Notes under the pieces: generated by a model | Told to the model about the DNA's origin: nothing | Database searches by the model: none | Seen by the model: the letters and a program-made list of their open reading frames with translations, nothing else | In this document: piece after piece, positions 31,187 to 41,489 of the stretch | How positions within the stretch are numbered: position 1 is the stretch's first letter | Layout of the letters: each line of letters opens with the position of its first letter | From: Blepharisma japonicum | Taxonomy: Eukaryota > Ciliophora > Heterotrichea > Heterotrichida > Blepharismidae | Assembly (NCBI GenBank): GCA_949751835.1 | Contig: CATKHK010000004.1 | Span: 744,001-808,000, forward strand | Direction: 5' to 3' | DNA: 64,000 bases | Translations under genes and position numbers: made by a program

Positions 31187-31765
31187 TTATAGAAGCGATC
31201 TTGGCGGCACAGTAAATTCAATGTTGTATATAATCGGCTGAGGAGGACCTTGCGTAGGTAGAGCTTGCTGAGGAGCAACTTGTGCAAATTGCTGTGAGGG
31301 AGCTTGCGGTAGTGTAAACCGTATGGTATACACAACTGGCTGTGGAGGGCCTTGTGCATTTAAAGGTTGTTGAGGAGGAGCTGCCATCATAGAAGTTTGG
31401 GGAGCTTGCGCTGCTTGGGTTGGGACTGAAAGAGTTCGTGTGTTCTGCAAGCTACTCTGATCCTTTAAGTAGTTTATCAGGCATCGCTTTAGTTTTAGCA
31501 GAGAATCTGTTAACGGCAGATTAGATATTAGATCTAATAAGTCTGTATCTGAGTTCATTCCGAAATCGTTGAAAATGAGTCTTATCATCGCTTCAAGAAC
31601 TCTGGTATCTTCTTTATGATAAAACTCATAGGCGTATAAGATTATAATTTTTTCTTGAAGACTGGAAGCTTGAAACTAGCTTGGAATGTCTTCTTTTGGC
31701 ATTTCTTGGATTGCCTGAAAAGCGTTTGCAATCATTCTTTCTGTATTAGATACGGTGCTCTCCAT
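31187..31765 (-). pseudogene. Gln/Pro-rich hypothetical gene with an internal TAG
   Basis: From ATG 31763-31765 the frame runs 29 codons to a TAG (31676-31678), then stays open for another 162 codons to TAA. No 15-nt intron with GT..AG ends can remove the TAG, and a C-to-T change from CAG would create it. The downstream part is helical (LEAMIRLIFNDFGMNSDTDL), then Gln/Pro/Ala-rich with two repeats of QGPPQPxxYxIxFTxP. Either a young pseudogene or a gene that starts at the later ATG (31586-31588 region). Family unknown. Confidence 0.5.
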
Positions 31766-31839
31766 ATTTATTATTAAAAATGTTTGAATGGCTTAGTAAT
31801 TTTGGGGGCTAGTTATTGGTTTAGTAAGCTAATAATCTC

Positions 31840-32065
31840 AATTAAATTCACGCTTTGTCTTCTGAATATTTTAAAGGAAAAAAATATATCTATAGAGTTT
31901 CCATTATGCATAATCATTTGAGAGCGATTTAAAGCGAGATTTTTATATATATCTAGAAATTAACACTCCAGAAAAAACTGCTTTGCATAGATCATGGGTT
32001 ATTTGGATACAAAAATTTGGAATTAATTCTGATGAACTTCAAAAATAGAGATCAATCTCCTAAGA
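31840..32065 (+). pseudogene. decayed 3' half of the 185-residue hypothetical gene
   Basis: Aligns with 30430-30635, with shared stretches such as CCAGAAAAAACTGCT and CATAGATCAT, but short deletions and frame changes break the reading frame. It is followed by copy 2 of the direct repeat, so the order matches a collapsed tandem array. Confidence 0.65.
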
Positions 32066-32089
32066 TATAAAGAATTAAGCCCCTTATTA

Positions 32090-32185
32090 TTGAGGATTTT
32101 ATTGCTATATTTAAAAATTAAAATATTTTAGTCTCTTAAATAAAGATTATTTAATATACTTATTATGCGCAAGATCTCTTTGCTA
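32090..32185. repeat. direct repeat, copy 2
   Basis: Near-identical to 29970-30070. Here it lies over the 3' end of the SET-domain gene, on the opposite strand, and no intact gene follows it on the plus strand. Confidence 0.75.
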
Positions 32186-33959
32186 AGGAGATTTTCTATT
32201 GAAATGTTTTTATCACCTTTGAAAATTGCCTCCAATCGACTTTTTATTGAAAAATCCTTGTTTCCTCATAAATAATCTAAAATCTCATCATCATCTAAGA
32301 TACAAATTGGAGAGTGCAAATGATCATCTATATTTTGAATTATATATTTTATTTGTTCATCGTTATCATTAAATCCTTTCTCAGCACACAATAAAATTTT
32401 TGTACTTCCTCGTCAATATCTGTTGAGCCCATCTCTTTAAGTTTTTCTTTTTTATAACCACATAGGGCTTCAATATTCTTTAGAGTTAAATAAACTCAGC
32501 AATTTAGCCATTTTTGGCAATTAAAAAGCAAAGATGTATTTAGATTATATTTCCTTATGTAATCTTCCATAGATGATGAATACTCGGTCTGTCATAAAAG
32601 ACATAGGATATAAAAACTCCCAGAAAAATGCACTTGGCCAGTTTCGGCATTATTTAAATAGAGGTAAAATCCATTGCAATTAGATTGTGAGCATAAGCAT
32701 ATACTGTTTTTATGTTCTTCATCAATTTCCGTATAAGATCCATAATTTCAACAAAGTTCTTCTCTTGGATTTATATTATCTATTGCGTATAGAGCCATTT
32801 TATACTGTCCACATGAGATAATTGTTCTAAGCTCACAATTGGGCTTACAAGAATGGTTTATTTTTGGTATTCAGTTTAATTTGACGCTGCTGCCTATTAA
32901 AAATATTTCATAGCCTTTCATATCATCAGCTTCCCTTTCAAGCTCAACGTTGTAAAAATTTTTAAAAGGTTGAGTTTCTCCATATATACTTTTGACAATT
33001 TGCTTTATTATCATATCTTTCTCATAAAATTGAGCGGGGTTAAAAATCTGTCCAATGTATTCTGCTAAGAATGCATTTTTTGAAATACTTTCTGGGCCAT
33101 TATTAAATATTCCAAATCCTTTTTGGTAAACTATGAATTTTTTTAGTATATTTTCTATTCCAAATATTGTTCCAAGAGAATAAATCACATTAAGCAAAGT
33201 TTTTTCAAAATTTTTCTCTTCGACATTGAAATCATTTACTTCAATAATTGTTGACAGACAGTGAATAAGATCTTTGCTATAGTTGAAGCCAATCCAATTT
33301 ATTGCATTAAGCAAACTTTTGCTTATAAACAGCTTTGCTTTTTTGGTATTTCCTAAAATATAGCACAGCATCATTGCAGTTCGTTTGTCAAATCCAAAAG
33401 AGAGCCTTTCACTAAGATTTATTCCACATACATAATTCTCGTTTCTCTTTGAAACTTCTCGATTGAAGCAATTTGTATCAGAGCATCCAAAATTGAATGA
33501 GCATTCAAAATTTTGAGCGTAGCATGAATTATTATAAAGGCTTTCAAATCTAAAGCAATTGATACCATCGCACTTGCTTTTTTTATCTGTATATATTTCT
33601 GAAATTGAAAAGTCTCCATAACCTATTTCCATTTCCTGAATTTCTTTAGTATAATGCCTTACAATTTTCTGATTATGCTCAGTGCCATTCATGCTTGGCA
33701 AATGTTTGAGATGCTTTTTAAGCTTTTTTCATAAGCTGCACAAAGAATCAACTATCGGTTGATTAAAGAAATCTAAGTATTGAGATATAGTTTCTTGGAG
33801 CAGCTGAAACTTTGATTTTATTTTATTATCAGTAAATTTTAAAGCACAATTTTGAATAACTTCATCTATATCGGTTTTAATTTGGGAAATTGAAAAATAG
33901 AAATGAGTTTCGTCATTTAAAAATTTGATTACAACAAAGAAAGCAATTGTTTTTGTCAT
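32128..33959 (-). CDS. SET-domain protein (putative lysine methyltransferase), frame broken near its 3' end
   Basis: The frame opens at ATG 33957-33959 and passes five TGA codons read as Trp. A Cys-rich pre-SET-like stretch lies near residues 110-170 (KCDGINCFRF, CSFNFGCSDTNC). The SET domain includes FLAEYIGQIFNP, the hallmark INHSCKPNCEL, REELCWNYG, and a post-SET-like CLCSQSNCNG. Such proteins use SAM to methylate lysines. That frame stops at TAA 32349-32351, but a shifted frame beginning around 32385 (at a GTGTG) continues about 80 codons in matching style to TAA 32128. The gene may be newly broken, or the shift may be an assembly indel. Confidence 0.7.
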
Positions 33960-33974
33960 CAATTAAATTATCAT

Positions 33975-34452
33975 AATTCCTTAGAAGAATTAAAATCACT
34001 GAAATCTACTCCTATGAGATGCTACACAATAGATGAGGACTTTAGTTTTTGCCCATCAATAGTAGATGAAATTACTGGGTTTTACAAAAATGGAACTTGT
34101 GGATGTGGATTGAATGAAAATGCTTATGGCTACTGCTTCCTGCATTTTGGAGATCCTTTATATGTTAAATATAAAAAACAAATAAGCAAATGACTTAATA
34201 GTGAAGCTATCAAAAATTGCAATATAGGCAGAAGGTTTGCCTTATCCTGCGCTCAAGATTATTGGAATAAAGACGACTATGCAACTTTAAGCTATTATGC
34301 TGCCTATATTAGCAACTATGCAGCATTGCAAGATGCAGACAAATGCGTTATTTCTCTATGTATCCTCAGTATATGGAGATTAAGAAAGAATACGACAAAG
34401 TAAATTTTGGAAACTTTTTAGTACTATCAAGCTTATTCTTTTTATATGGCTA
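33975..34452 (+). pseudogene. orphan 3' part of the secreted cysteine-rich gene family
   Basis: Strongly similar to the C-terminal third of the cysteine-rich genes at 42.95 and 47.83 kb: LKSLKSTPMRCY, ITGFYKNGTCGCGLNENAYG, LSCAQDYWNKDDYATLSYY. The 5' two thirds and the signal peptide are absent, and the frame breaks near the end. It lies 8-14 kb from its relatives with no protease partner beside it. Confidence 0.75.
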
Positions 34453-34704
34453 ATAATTATTAAATTTAAGGATTAATTATCATGAGTTTACTTAGAGACT
34501 TTGAGTGTTAATTTGCTCGATGCAAGAGGACAATTACATTTTGAAACAGCTTGAAGGTATTGAAAATGAAGTGAAAGTTACTTAGATTTGGATAACTGAA
34601 GGCTTAAAAGATAAATATTAATTATTTTTATTAAAATTTAACATGAATTCCCTTCAAAAATTAATTTTTTTCGATTGCTGGCAAATTGATATATATTTTT
34701 AATT

Positions 34705-35652
34705 ATGGAAATTCGAATCTGTGGAAAATATAGGTTAGGAAGAAAAATAGGTAACGGGAGTTTCGGGGAAATTTATCTAGGCACAAATATCCAAACTAAT
34801 GAAGAAGTCGCAATAAAATTAGAAAACGTAAAAACTCGCCATCCTCAATTATTATATGAGTCAAGGATATATCGCATCATTCAAGGAGGTCCAGGAATTC
34901 CAGCAATCCACTGATTTGGGGTTGAAGGAGAATTTAATGTCCTTATAATTGATTTACTTGGCCCATCTCTTGAAGATTTATTTAATTATTGCCAAAGACG
35001 TTTTTCGCTCAAAACAACCTTAATGATTGCTGACCAAATGATCTCACGCATCGAATACATGCATGCTAAAAATTTCCTACATAGAGATGTGAAGCCAGAC
35101 AACTTTTTAATCGGACTCGGCCGAAAATGCAATTTATTACACATAATTGATTTTGGATTAGCCAAAAAATACAGAGATCCGAAGACAAACCAGCATATTC
35201 AATATGTTGAAGGGAAAAATCTAACCGGAACTGCTAGATATGCATCAATAAATACCCATATGGGAATTGAGCAGTCCCGAAGAGACGATTTAGAAGGGTT
35301 GGGATATGTTTTTATGTATTTTTTAAGAGGATCTTTACCTTGACAAGGACTAGCAGGGTCTAATAAAAAGGAAAAATATGATAGAATATTAGAAAGAAAA
35401 GTTGGGACAAGTACAGAAGCTTTATGCAGAGGGTTTCCTGTAGAATTCCAAACTTATATCACTTATTGTAAATCTTTGGGATTTGAAGATAGGCCTGATT
35501 ATCCTTATATCAAAAGGCTGTTTAAAGATTTGTATAATAAAGAATTCAGGGAGGTGGATTTTATTTTTGATTGAATTTTGATAGGACCGAAGAAAAGAAA
35601 GGAAGTGGAAGAAGAGAAAAAAAGTGAAAATATAGGGCAAAGTAAAAAATAG
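34705..35652 (+). CDS. casein kinase 1 family Ser/Thr kinase
   Basis: 315 residues, ending at TAG, with TGA codons read as Trp inside conserved kinase subdomains (for example IPAIHWFG and LPWQGL). Seen in order: Gly loop [18 protein letters not shown] lysine, [14 protein letters not shown], catalytic [22 protein letters not shown] (DFG), the CK1 hallmark GTARYASIN, and [16 protein letters not shown]. The short, charged C-terminal tail is rich in Lys and Glu. A complete CK1 of minimal size; ciliates have many paralogues. Confidence 0.94.
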
Positions 35653-35821
35653 CGCGATGTTTAGGGTATTACACTAAAATATATCCAATAAGCAATTTTT
35701 ATATAAGAATGGAAATAATTTATAGTGAAATTAACATAAAAATGATATGAAATATTTATATAGGCAGCAAAAATTGCATTTTTATAGTAAATTCACATAA
35801 ATAGCAAAAAATAAAACTGAA

Positions 35822-36385
35822 TTAGATTAAGGAAACGATTTCTTCGTCATTAAAGTCTTCTGAAAGTGTAATTTCATGATAACCTCTATCTGTTCCTTTA
35901 TGCTTTTTAGGTTTTCCTTCTGAATTGACAGCCCCATAAGCCCATATGAAGCCAACATTGGCACCTTGTGATAAAACCATATCTTTTTGATCACCTGTAT
36001 TCATCATTTTAATCCATGTATAAACCTTATAATCATCGACAGCATTAACTGATTTTTCTGTTAAACTATCAGAGCCTTCTACTTCAATATCAGGATCAGG
36101 CCTTCCATTCATGCTGTTCCAGCAGTCTTCTATTCTATCATCATTAAGATATATAATAGTTATGTCTGAATTTTTCATGCTGCTTATCTTGGATATCTCT
36201 TTCAAGCCAAAACCAGTCCAGTCATATTCTTCGGCAAAAGAATTTGGCACATATAATTCAAATTTAACAGAATTTTCATCAGGGAAGCTTCAGTATAGAT
36301 GTTGGTCTTGTGGCAGATGGGTAACTCCTTTTCCATAAGTGGCTAGAGCGAGAACAGCTATTAACAGGATGATTTGTTTAACCAT
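35822..36385 (-). CDS. secreted DOMON-domain protein, copy 1
   Basis: 187 residues from the ATG at 36383-36385 to TAA, with TGA read as Trp in the segment LYWSFPDENSV. The signal peptide MVKQIILLIAVLALATYGKG is followed by a DOMON-like beta-sandwich (YDWTGFGLKEI, DITIIYLNDDRIEDCW, VGFIWAYGAVNSEGKPKKHK). DOMON domains bind haem or sugars in extracellular or lumenal settings. It is strongly similar to the gene at 39161, which faces the other way across the 598-residue gene, so the pair arose by an inverted duplication. Confidence 0.75.
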
Positions 36386-36875
36386 ATTTAATTTAAAAAT
36401 TAACGGAATGTTTTGTTTCAAGTTGATTTGAGTTTAATGATGAAAAGTTTTGTAGTCTAAAATTAAAAAAAATATTCTAGGAAATTTTGCGAAGAAAACC
36501 AAAAGATGAAGAAGATTTAATGCAATTTATTTGAAAAATAAGATAATGCTACAATAAAAACTTAATCTAACTTTATTTCTTTATAACCTAATAATTCTAC
36601 CAAGGAATTGCTGGTGTTAATAAAATTATGCCAACAAAGCTGTAATATTACTTTGTTATTGAAATTAGTCTATATTCTGAGATAGATTAATTAAAATATA
36701 AAATTGATTGATTATATCACTTCTATAGCGCTATATAGCATAATTTGAATAATTTCTATTTACTTCACTATTTATTTAGCTATTAAATCTAATTAAATTA
36801 ATTATTTATAATCATTTCTGCTAGTAGAGTATATAAATATCATTTAGACTTTAAATAGAATTCTACATATTTAAA
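36386..36875. other. AT-rich intergenic region
   Basis: 5' flank of the DOMON copy 1 gene and 3' flank of the next gene. Nothing further seen. Confidence 0.65.
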
Positions 36876-38687
36876 TTATATTTCATTTTTATTTGCACCC
36901 TTTTTACCTTCTTCAGCTTGCTTTTTTCTCTTGTCAAAATGTTTAGCGATTTTATCGATAGATTTTGACATTATTTCTGTATACTTTATAGGAGATATTT
37001 GGTCGCTACCTATTCAAAATAAATTTTTTGATCTTTCTTTATGCTTGAGCGGTTTTAGTGCTGGCTCTTTTTGTTTTTCTATAAAAGAAATCAGTTGATT
37101 TGTCTTATTGTGTGGCATAATTCCTATAATATTATAAGGAATTCTTCCAAGTTTGTCAGACTTTCTTTGGACTAAATAATTATCTTTATTTAATTCTGAA
37201 ATTTCCTCCAAGCTTAAATTTATATCTCTTTTTATTTCCATTTCTGAGCTTTTTTGCTCTATCATGGACTGTGCTTGGTCAATACTAATTGCTTCTTTAT
37301 GCGCAGTCATCCTCGCTTTCTGTAATTTTTCTTCCATTTCCCTATCTCTTCCAGGAGTTGTTTGCTCAGAAATGTTGTTTATCACAATATCTGGAAAAGC
37401 AACCTTAAAATTGGATTTTGAAGAATCTTTTTTAGTAGAAAAAACCTCACGAGGCTGCTCTCCTTTTACTTTATAGCGTTTGCAAGATAAAAACACGAAC
37501 TTTTCTTTGGAGTCTTTAATAAAATCAATTAAAAGTTCATCTAAATAATTTTGTTTTTTTAGCATAAAAGTATTTATTAAGCTTGTAATCGTTTTAAGCT
37601 CATGGTTTATCTCTGGAATAGGCTGTGAACTAATAACTACATTAACTTGGCTGTAGTTATCAGATTTTACTATAAATTTACTATAGTCAATTTCTTGAGG
37701 ATTCTGATCAATGATATTATTTGTGTTAAAATCTCCGACACTAAAAACTCGCTTATGACCTTTCCTAACCTTGGGAAAAAATGAGGTATTAGTCTCATCA
37801 GGACTATTATCTGAATCTTTGAAAATCATACTGTGTGGAGATGATTGCCTGGTTTTTGATATATTTCTTCTGATTGCTTTAAATGGCATAGATAATGAAA
37901 TTGACGTTTCTAAAAGTTTTTCACTGTAAGTATGGCTTATGATAATGGGTTTCCTGATCTTACACATTGGAGGAGGTGGAATTTTTGATTTATACTGCTT
38001 CGAAATAATTTGTGTCGTATTTGACATAAAAAACATTTTGGACGTTTTGTTTCCAGATGTCCAATGAACTCTAATTTTTGATGCAAAATTCGTTGAAGGT
38101 GGAATGAATCTTTGCAGTCTGTGAGTATAATGAGGACAATTCATAAATAATTCTTTAGCTTCTGATTTAGAAAAGCATAGGCGAACTCTATCATTCATTG
38201 CTATATGTATAAAAATTGGGTAATTCTTATTGCCATGATAATTATTTGAAATATTTTCAACTTTATCAAAAAAGCTGTCAATTGAGTTATCTGATATTTC
38301 AGAATAAACGTAACCTTTATTTGTATATAAAAATATTGGATATTGAATTGAAGAAATAAATAATAAAGTTTCTGGAATATTTAGAGGAATTTTGTAACTT
38401 GTACACAAATTTGCGAGGAGAGAATAAATCTGAGGACCTTTTGAATATTGCAATAAAATTTCATGAATATTTTCAGTAGAGGATAAATGCTTTGCCTGAG
38501 ATTGATTTGGCAAATTTTGGGTGCTGAAACTCTGTAAAGCCTTAGTAGGATGGCGCCTTTTAGCTTTGTCCATTAGTTCTTTTAGATTTTCAAGCTCTCT
38601 TCTTATTTCTACAGTGCGGACAGATGCCTAATTGATTTTTACTTCTTCATCATCTGAGGATAGGCTTTGGAAATTTGTCGATTCCAT
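36876..38687 (-). CDS. hypothetical basic protein, one 15-nt intron
   Basis: 598 residues from the ATG at 38685-38687 to TAA. Exon 1 encodes the acidic start MESTNFQSLSSDDEE; the intron at 38628-38642 (15 nt) removes an in-frame TAG. A TGA near the C-terminus is Trp. It opens with a short coiled-coil stretch (EIRRELENLKELMDKAKRR). A globular mid part follows (IYSLLANLCTSYKIPLNIPE, LLFISSIQYPIFLYTNKGYV), then a Ser/Lys-rich region, and it ends KHFDKRKKQAEEGKKGANKN. No family recognised. Confidence 0.7.
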
Positions 38688-39160
38688 TATTAAATGCAAT
38701 TATTAATCTATTAAAAAGTAGTAGAATATGGTATTAAAAAAGTTGCTTTTCTTTATAGACACTATGGCTTTAATAAATATTTTTATGTTTTAATGGCTAA
38801 ATAATTTTTGATAGTTTTCAAATAAAAAATTGTTTTTTATCTGATAATTTTAGGAACATTTTATAAATAATTAATCTTTTCTGGTAAAAGTATTGCATAT
38901 ATGGTAAACATATATTCTCCATCTTTATTTTAATTATATTGAAAGCAAGGTTTTGAATTGTATATAATTCTTTCCATTTTTCAACTTATCTAAATGATGA
39001 ATTCTATTTATTAATACTTTTAATTATTTCCTACAATCTAATTTCAAACTAAAAAATATTCAAAGATTTTAAGATTTTTGAAAAAAACAATTTAGCATCT
39101 TATAACTATTCCGTTAATTCTCTTATTTATGTAAAAAATTCCGTTAATATTCAAATTAAA
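38688..39160. other. AT-rich intergenic region between divergent genes
   Basis: 5' flanks of the 598-residue gene and of DOMON copy 2. No other feature seen. Confidence 0.65.
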
Positions 39161-39730
39161 ATGGCTAAACAAATCACTTTGCTCTTGCTTTCTCTGACAA
39201 TCCTAGCTTATGGTAAAGGCACTATCCATATGCCACGCGATCAAATGTTATATTGGAGTTTTCCAGATGAGAACTCTGTGAAATTTGAGTACCATTGCCC
39301 CATGTCTTTAATGGAAGACGACTATGACTGGGTCGGTATTGGTTTTAAAGATATCGCTGATGGAGGCGACATGAAAAACGCAGATATAGTTATGATAAAT
39401 CTACATGACGGCCGAATCGATGACTACTGGTCCTTTATGAACTCCAGACCACAAGCTGACACGGAATATAAAGATGGAGTTGATAGTTTCGCTGAAAAGT
39501 CTGTAAATGAAGCAGATAAACATAAAATGTTTTCTTGGAGCAGAGCACTTAATTCTGGGGATAAGTATGACAATATGCTAGCAAAAGATGCAAAAATGAG
39601 TTTCATTTGGGCATATGGAAGAATGAACTCTGAAGGAAACCCTAAAAAGCATTTAGATGAGAATAAAGGGTCTTGGGAAATCGTTTTATCTGAAGATTAC
39701 ACTGACGAAGAAGAAATTTTTTTAATCTAA
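39161..39730 (+). CDS. secreted DOMON-domain protein, copy 2
   Basis: 189 residues, ending at TAA. The signal peptide MAKQITLLLLSLTILAYGKG is followed by the same DOMON-like fold as copy 1, sharing YWSFPDENSVKFE, VNEADKHKMFSW-type and FIWAYGRMNSEGNPKKH blocks. All Trp are TGG here, whereas copy 1 uses TGA in YWSFPDENS. It is convergent with the alpha-amylase gene (42 nt between stops). A haem- or carbohydrate-binding role is inferred from the family only. Confidence 0.75.
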   Translation: MAKQITLLLLSLTILAYGKGTIHMPRDQMLYWSFPDENSVKFEYHCPMSLMEDDYDWVGIGFKDIADGGDMKNADIVMINLHDGRIDDYWSFMNSRPQADTEYKDGVDSFAEKSVNEADKHKMFSWSRALNSGDKYDNMLAKDAKMSFIWAYGRMNSEGNPKKHLDENKGSWEIVLSEDYTDEEEIFLI

Positions 39731-39772
39731 TTGATTTTGCATAATTTTTTATTATAAGGAGATTAAGTAAGC

Positions 39773-41164
39773 TTATATCTCAGTAGGAGTTTCTTTAGAC
39801 TGAAGCTGATAAAGCTTGGTCTCTCCCTGGTTTAAGTAAACAGGCACACCAGTTGACAATACAGTCACACAGTCTGTTGAATAGAAAATATTGCAAAGAA
39901 CTTGGCCAACTTGATAAGGATGATAAGTGACGTTGTACTGCAGGTTGTTATTGGTGTTACTGAAAGCCATCATTGCCATTCCTCTGGTATAACAGTAGAA
40001 ATTATCGTCTGCGTATCTTTCAACCCATGGATAGTTCCAGACTTGGTTGGCTTTTCTATATTGAACAACTTTGGTCACAAATGTGTACATTTGGGAACCA
40101 GTGTTTCCGAGGTTTGGCCAAAGAATTTCTCTATTATAAGGGTCGTTTCCACCTGCGTAGGCTTGTTCGTCACCGTAGTATAAAATTCCTATGCCTGGCC
40201 AGGTCATGCTCCATGCGATTGCATTTTGGAATCTATTTATCATGTTGTACTGATATAAAAATCTAGGATTATCGTGATTATCTACGAAGTTTCCTAGATA
40301 ATTCAGATTGGAAAAGGCTGCTGATGCTTGCTGCATAAATGATCTTGCATTATACATTGACTGTCCTTGTTGGAATAAATCCCTTATCAAGTAAAACAAA
40401 GGATAGTTCAAAGTCCCATCCACAATTCCTTGGTATCCTGCATTTGTGCTGATGCTTGGGTTGTCGACTTCACAAACTGTATAAACTCCAGATGCTTTTG
40501 CGAACTGTGACCAGAACCATGTAGGAACTTCCATACATGTGTCAATTCTTAGACCATCAATACTATAAGTGGTCACAATCCAACTAATCCAGCTTAAAAG
40601 AGTCTGCCCCACATATGGCACTGTCTGGTTCAAATCAGGCAAGCTCGCAAGCCAACAGTTTTCAATACTGTATTGATTATTCCAATCAATATTACAAAAC
40701 GGGTGGTAATATGACGACTGGTTGAATGGAGAAATCACATTAGTGTTATCAAGATTGGTATCAACAGTCGGCCCAGCGTGGTTTGCCACCACATCTAGCA
40801 TAATCCACATGCCTCTAGAGTGTAAGGCAGATACCAAGTTAATGAAGTCTTGCTCTGAGCCAAAATTTGAATTCAAGGTAAAGAAATTTTGAGCCCAGTA
40901 TCCGTGGTAACCATTTGGAGTATTTGTCACGACTGGGGAAACCCAGATGGCATCAAAGCCCATGTTTTGGATATAGCCAAGATTGTTGGTAATTCCAGCC
41001 CAACCTCCGCCACAGTAGTTGGAAAGGTTAGGACAGCCACTTGTATCGCCGTCTGGGCGGGCCATGCGGTCTGTTAAAACTTGGTAAATGGTGCGTGAGG
41101 CCCATTCTGATGCCGTGTGGGAGAGGGCAAGGCTGAGGAGACACAATAAAATTAAAGCCTTCAT
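39773..41164 (-). CDS. secreted alpha-amylase (GH13, Taka-amylase type)
   Basis: 463 residues from the ATG at 41162-41164, chosen because the signal peptide MKALILLCLLSLALS begins there; an in-frame ATG 12 codons earlier also exists. It hydrolyses alpha-1,4 glucans in food vacuoles or outside the cell. GH13 motifs: DVVANHAG, GLRIDTCMEVP (nucleophile Asp), VCEVDNPS (acid/base Glu) and FVDNHDNPRF (third Asp). The length suits a fungal-type enzyme with A, B and C domains. All of at least 16 Trp codons are TGG, a sharp contrast to neighbours rich in TGA. Confidence 0.95.
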   Translation of the reverse strand: MKALILLCLLSLALSHTASEWASRTIYQVLTDRMARPDGDTSGCPNLSNYCGGGWAGITNNLGYIQNMGFDAIWVSPVVTNTPNGYHGYWAQNFFTLNSNFGSEQDFINLVSALHSRGMWIMLDVVANHAGPTVDTNLDNTNVISPFNQSSYYHPFCNIDWNNQYSIENCWLASLPDLNQTVPYVGQTLLSWISWIVTTYSIDGLRIDTCMEVPTWFWSQFAKASGVYTVCEVDNPSISTNAGYQGIVDGTLNYPLFYLIRDLFQQGQSMYNARSFMQQASAAFSNLNYLGNFVDNHDNPRFLYQYNMINRFQNAIAWSMTWPGIGILYYGDEQAYAGGNDPYNREILWPNLGNTGSQMYTFVTKVVQYRKANQVWNYPWVERYADDNFYCYTRGMAMMAFSNTNNNLQYNVTYHPYQVGQVLCNIFYSTDCVTVLSTGVPVYLNQGETKLYQLQSKETPTEI

Positions 41165-41489
41165 TTTATTATGATAAATGGGAGACATTATTCTTGTCAA
41201 GGAAGTATTATAAAAGTGAGTATTTTTGATACGAAACTTATGGGAAGCGATACACTGACTTGGGAAGTTAAGTCAGTCCCAAGCTTTCCTATAAGAAAAA
41301 TGAGGAAAATAGGCAGGAATTCTTTTATTTCTGTAAAGGCCCCTCAAACACTAACTAAAATGCAAAGAATAATACCAAAAATTTTATTATTGAACCAAGC
41401 ATATTGTTTTGCTCTGGTCTGCTTATTAATTCAAGCCAATTAATGAATATTAAGCAAATTTAAGAATTTTGATAAAGAAAATTCTGAAA
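41165..41489. other. intergenic region between amylase and the tRNA-like gene
   Basis: No convincing gene. A 90-codon open frame at 41171-41443 has no homology or compositional support. Confidence 0.6.

Noticed and set aside
31676-31692. A 15- or 16-nt intron ending at the TAG of the Gln/Pro-rich gene
   Set aside because: The bases 15 and 16 nt before the end are not GT, so the intron rule seen elsewhere is not met.
41171-41443. A 90-codon open frame between the amylase and the tRNA-like gene
   Set aside because: No homology, no conserved composition, and it overlaps the amylase 5' end on the other strand.
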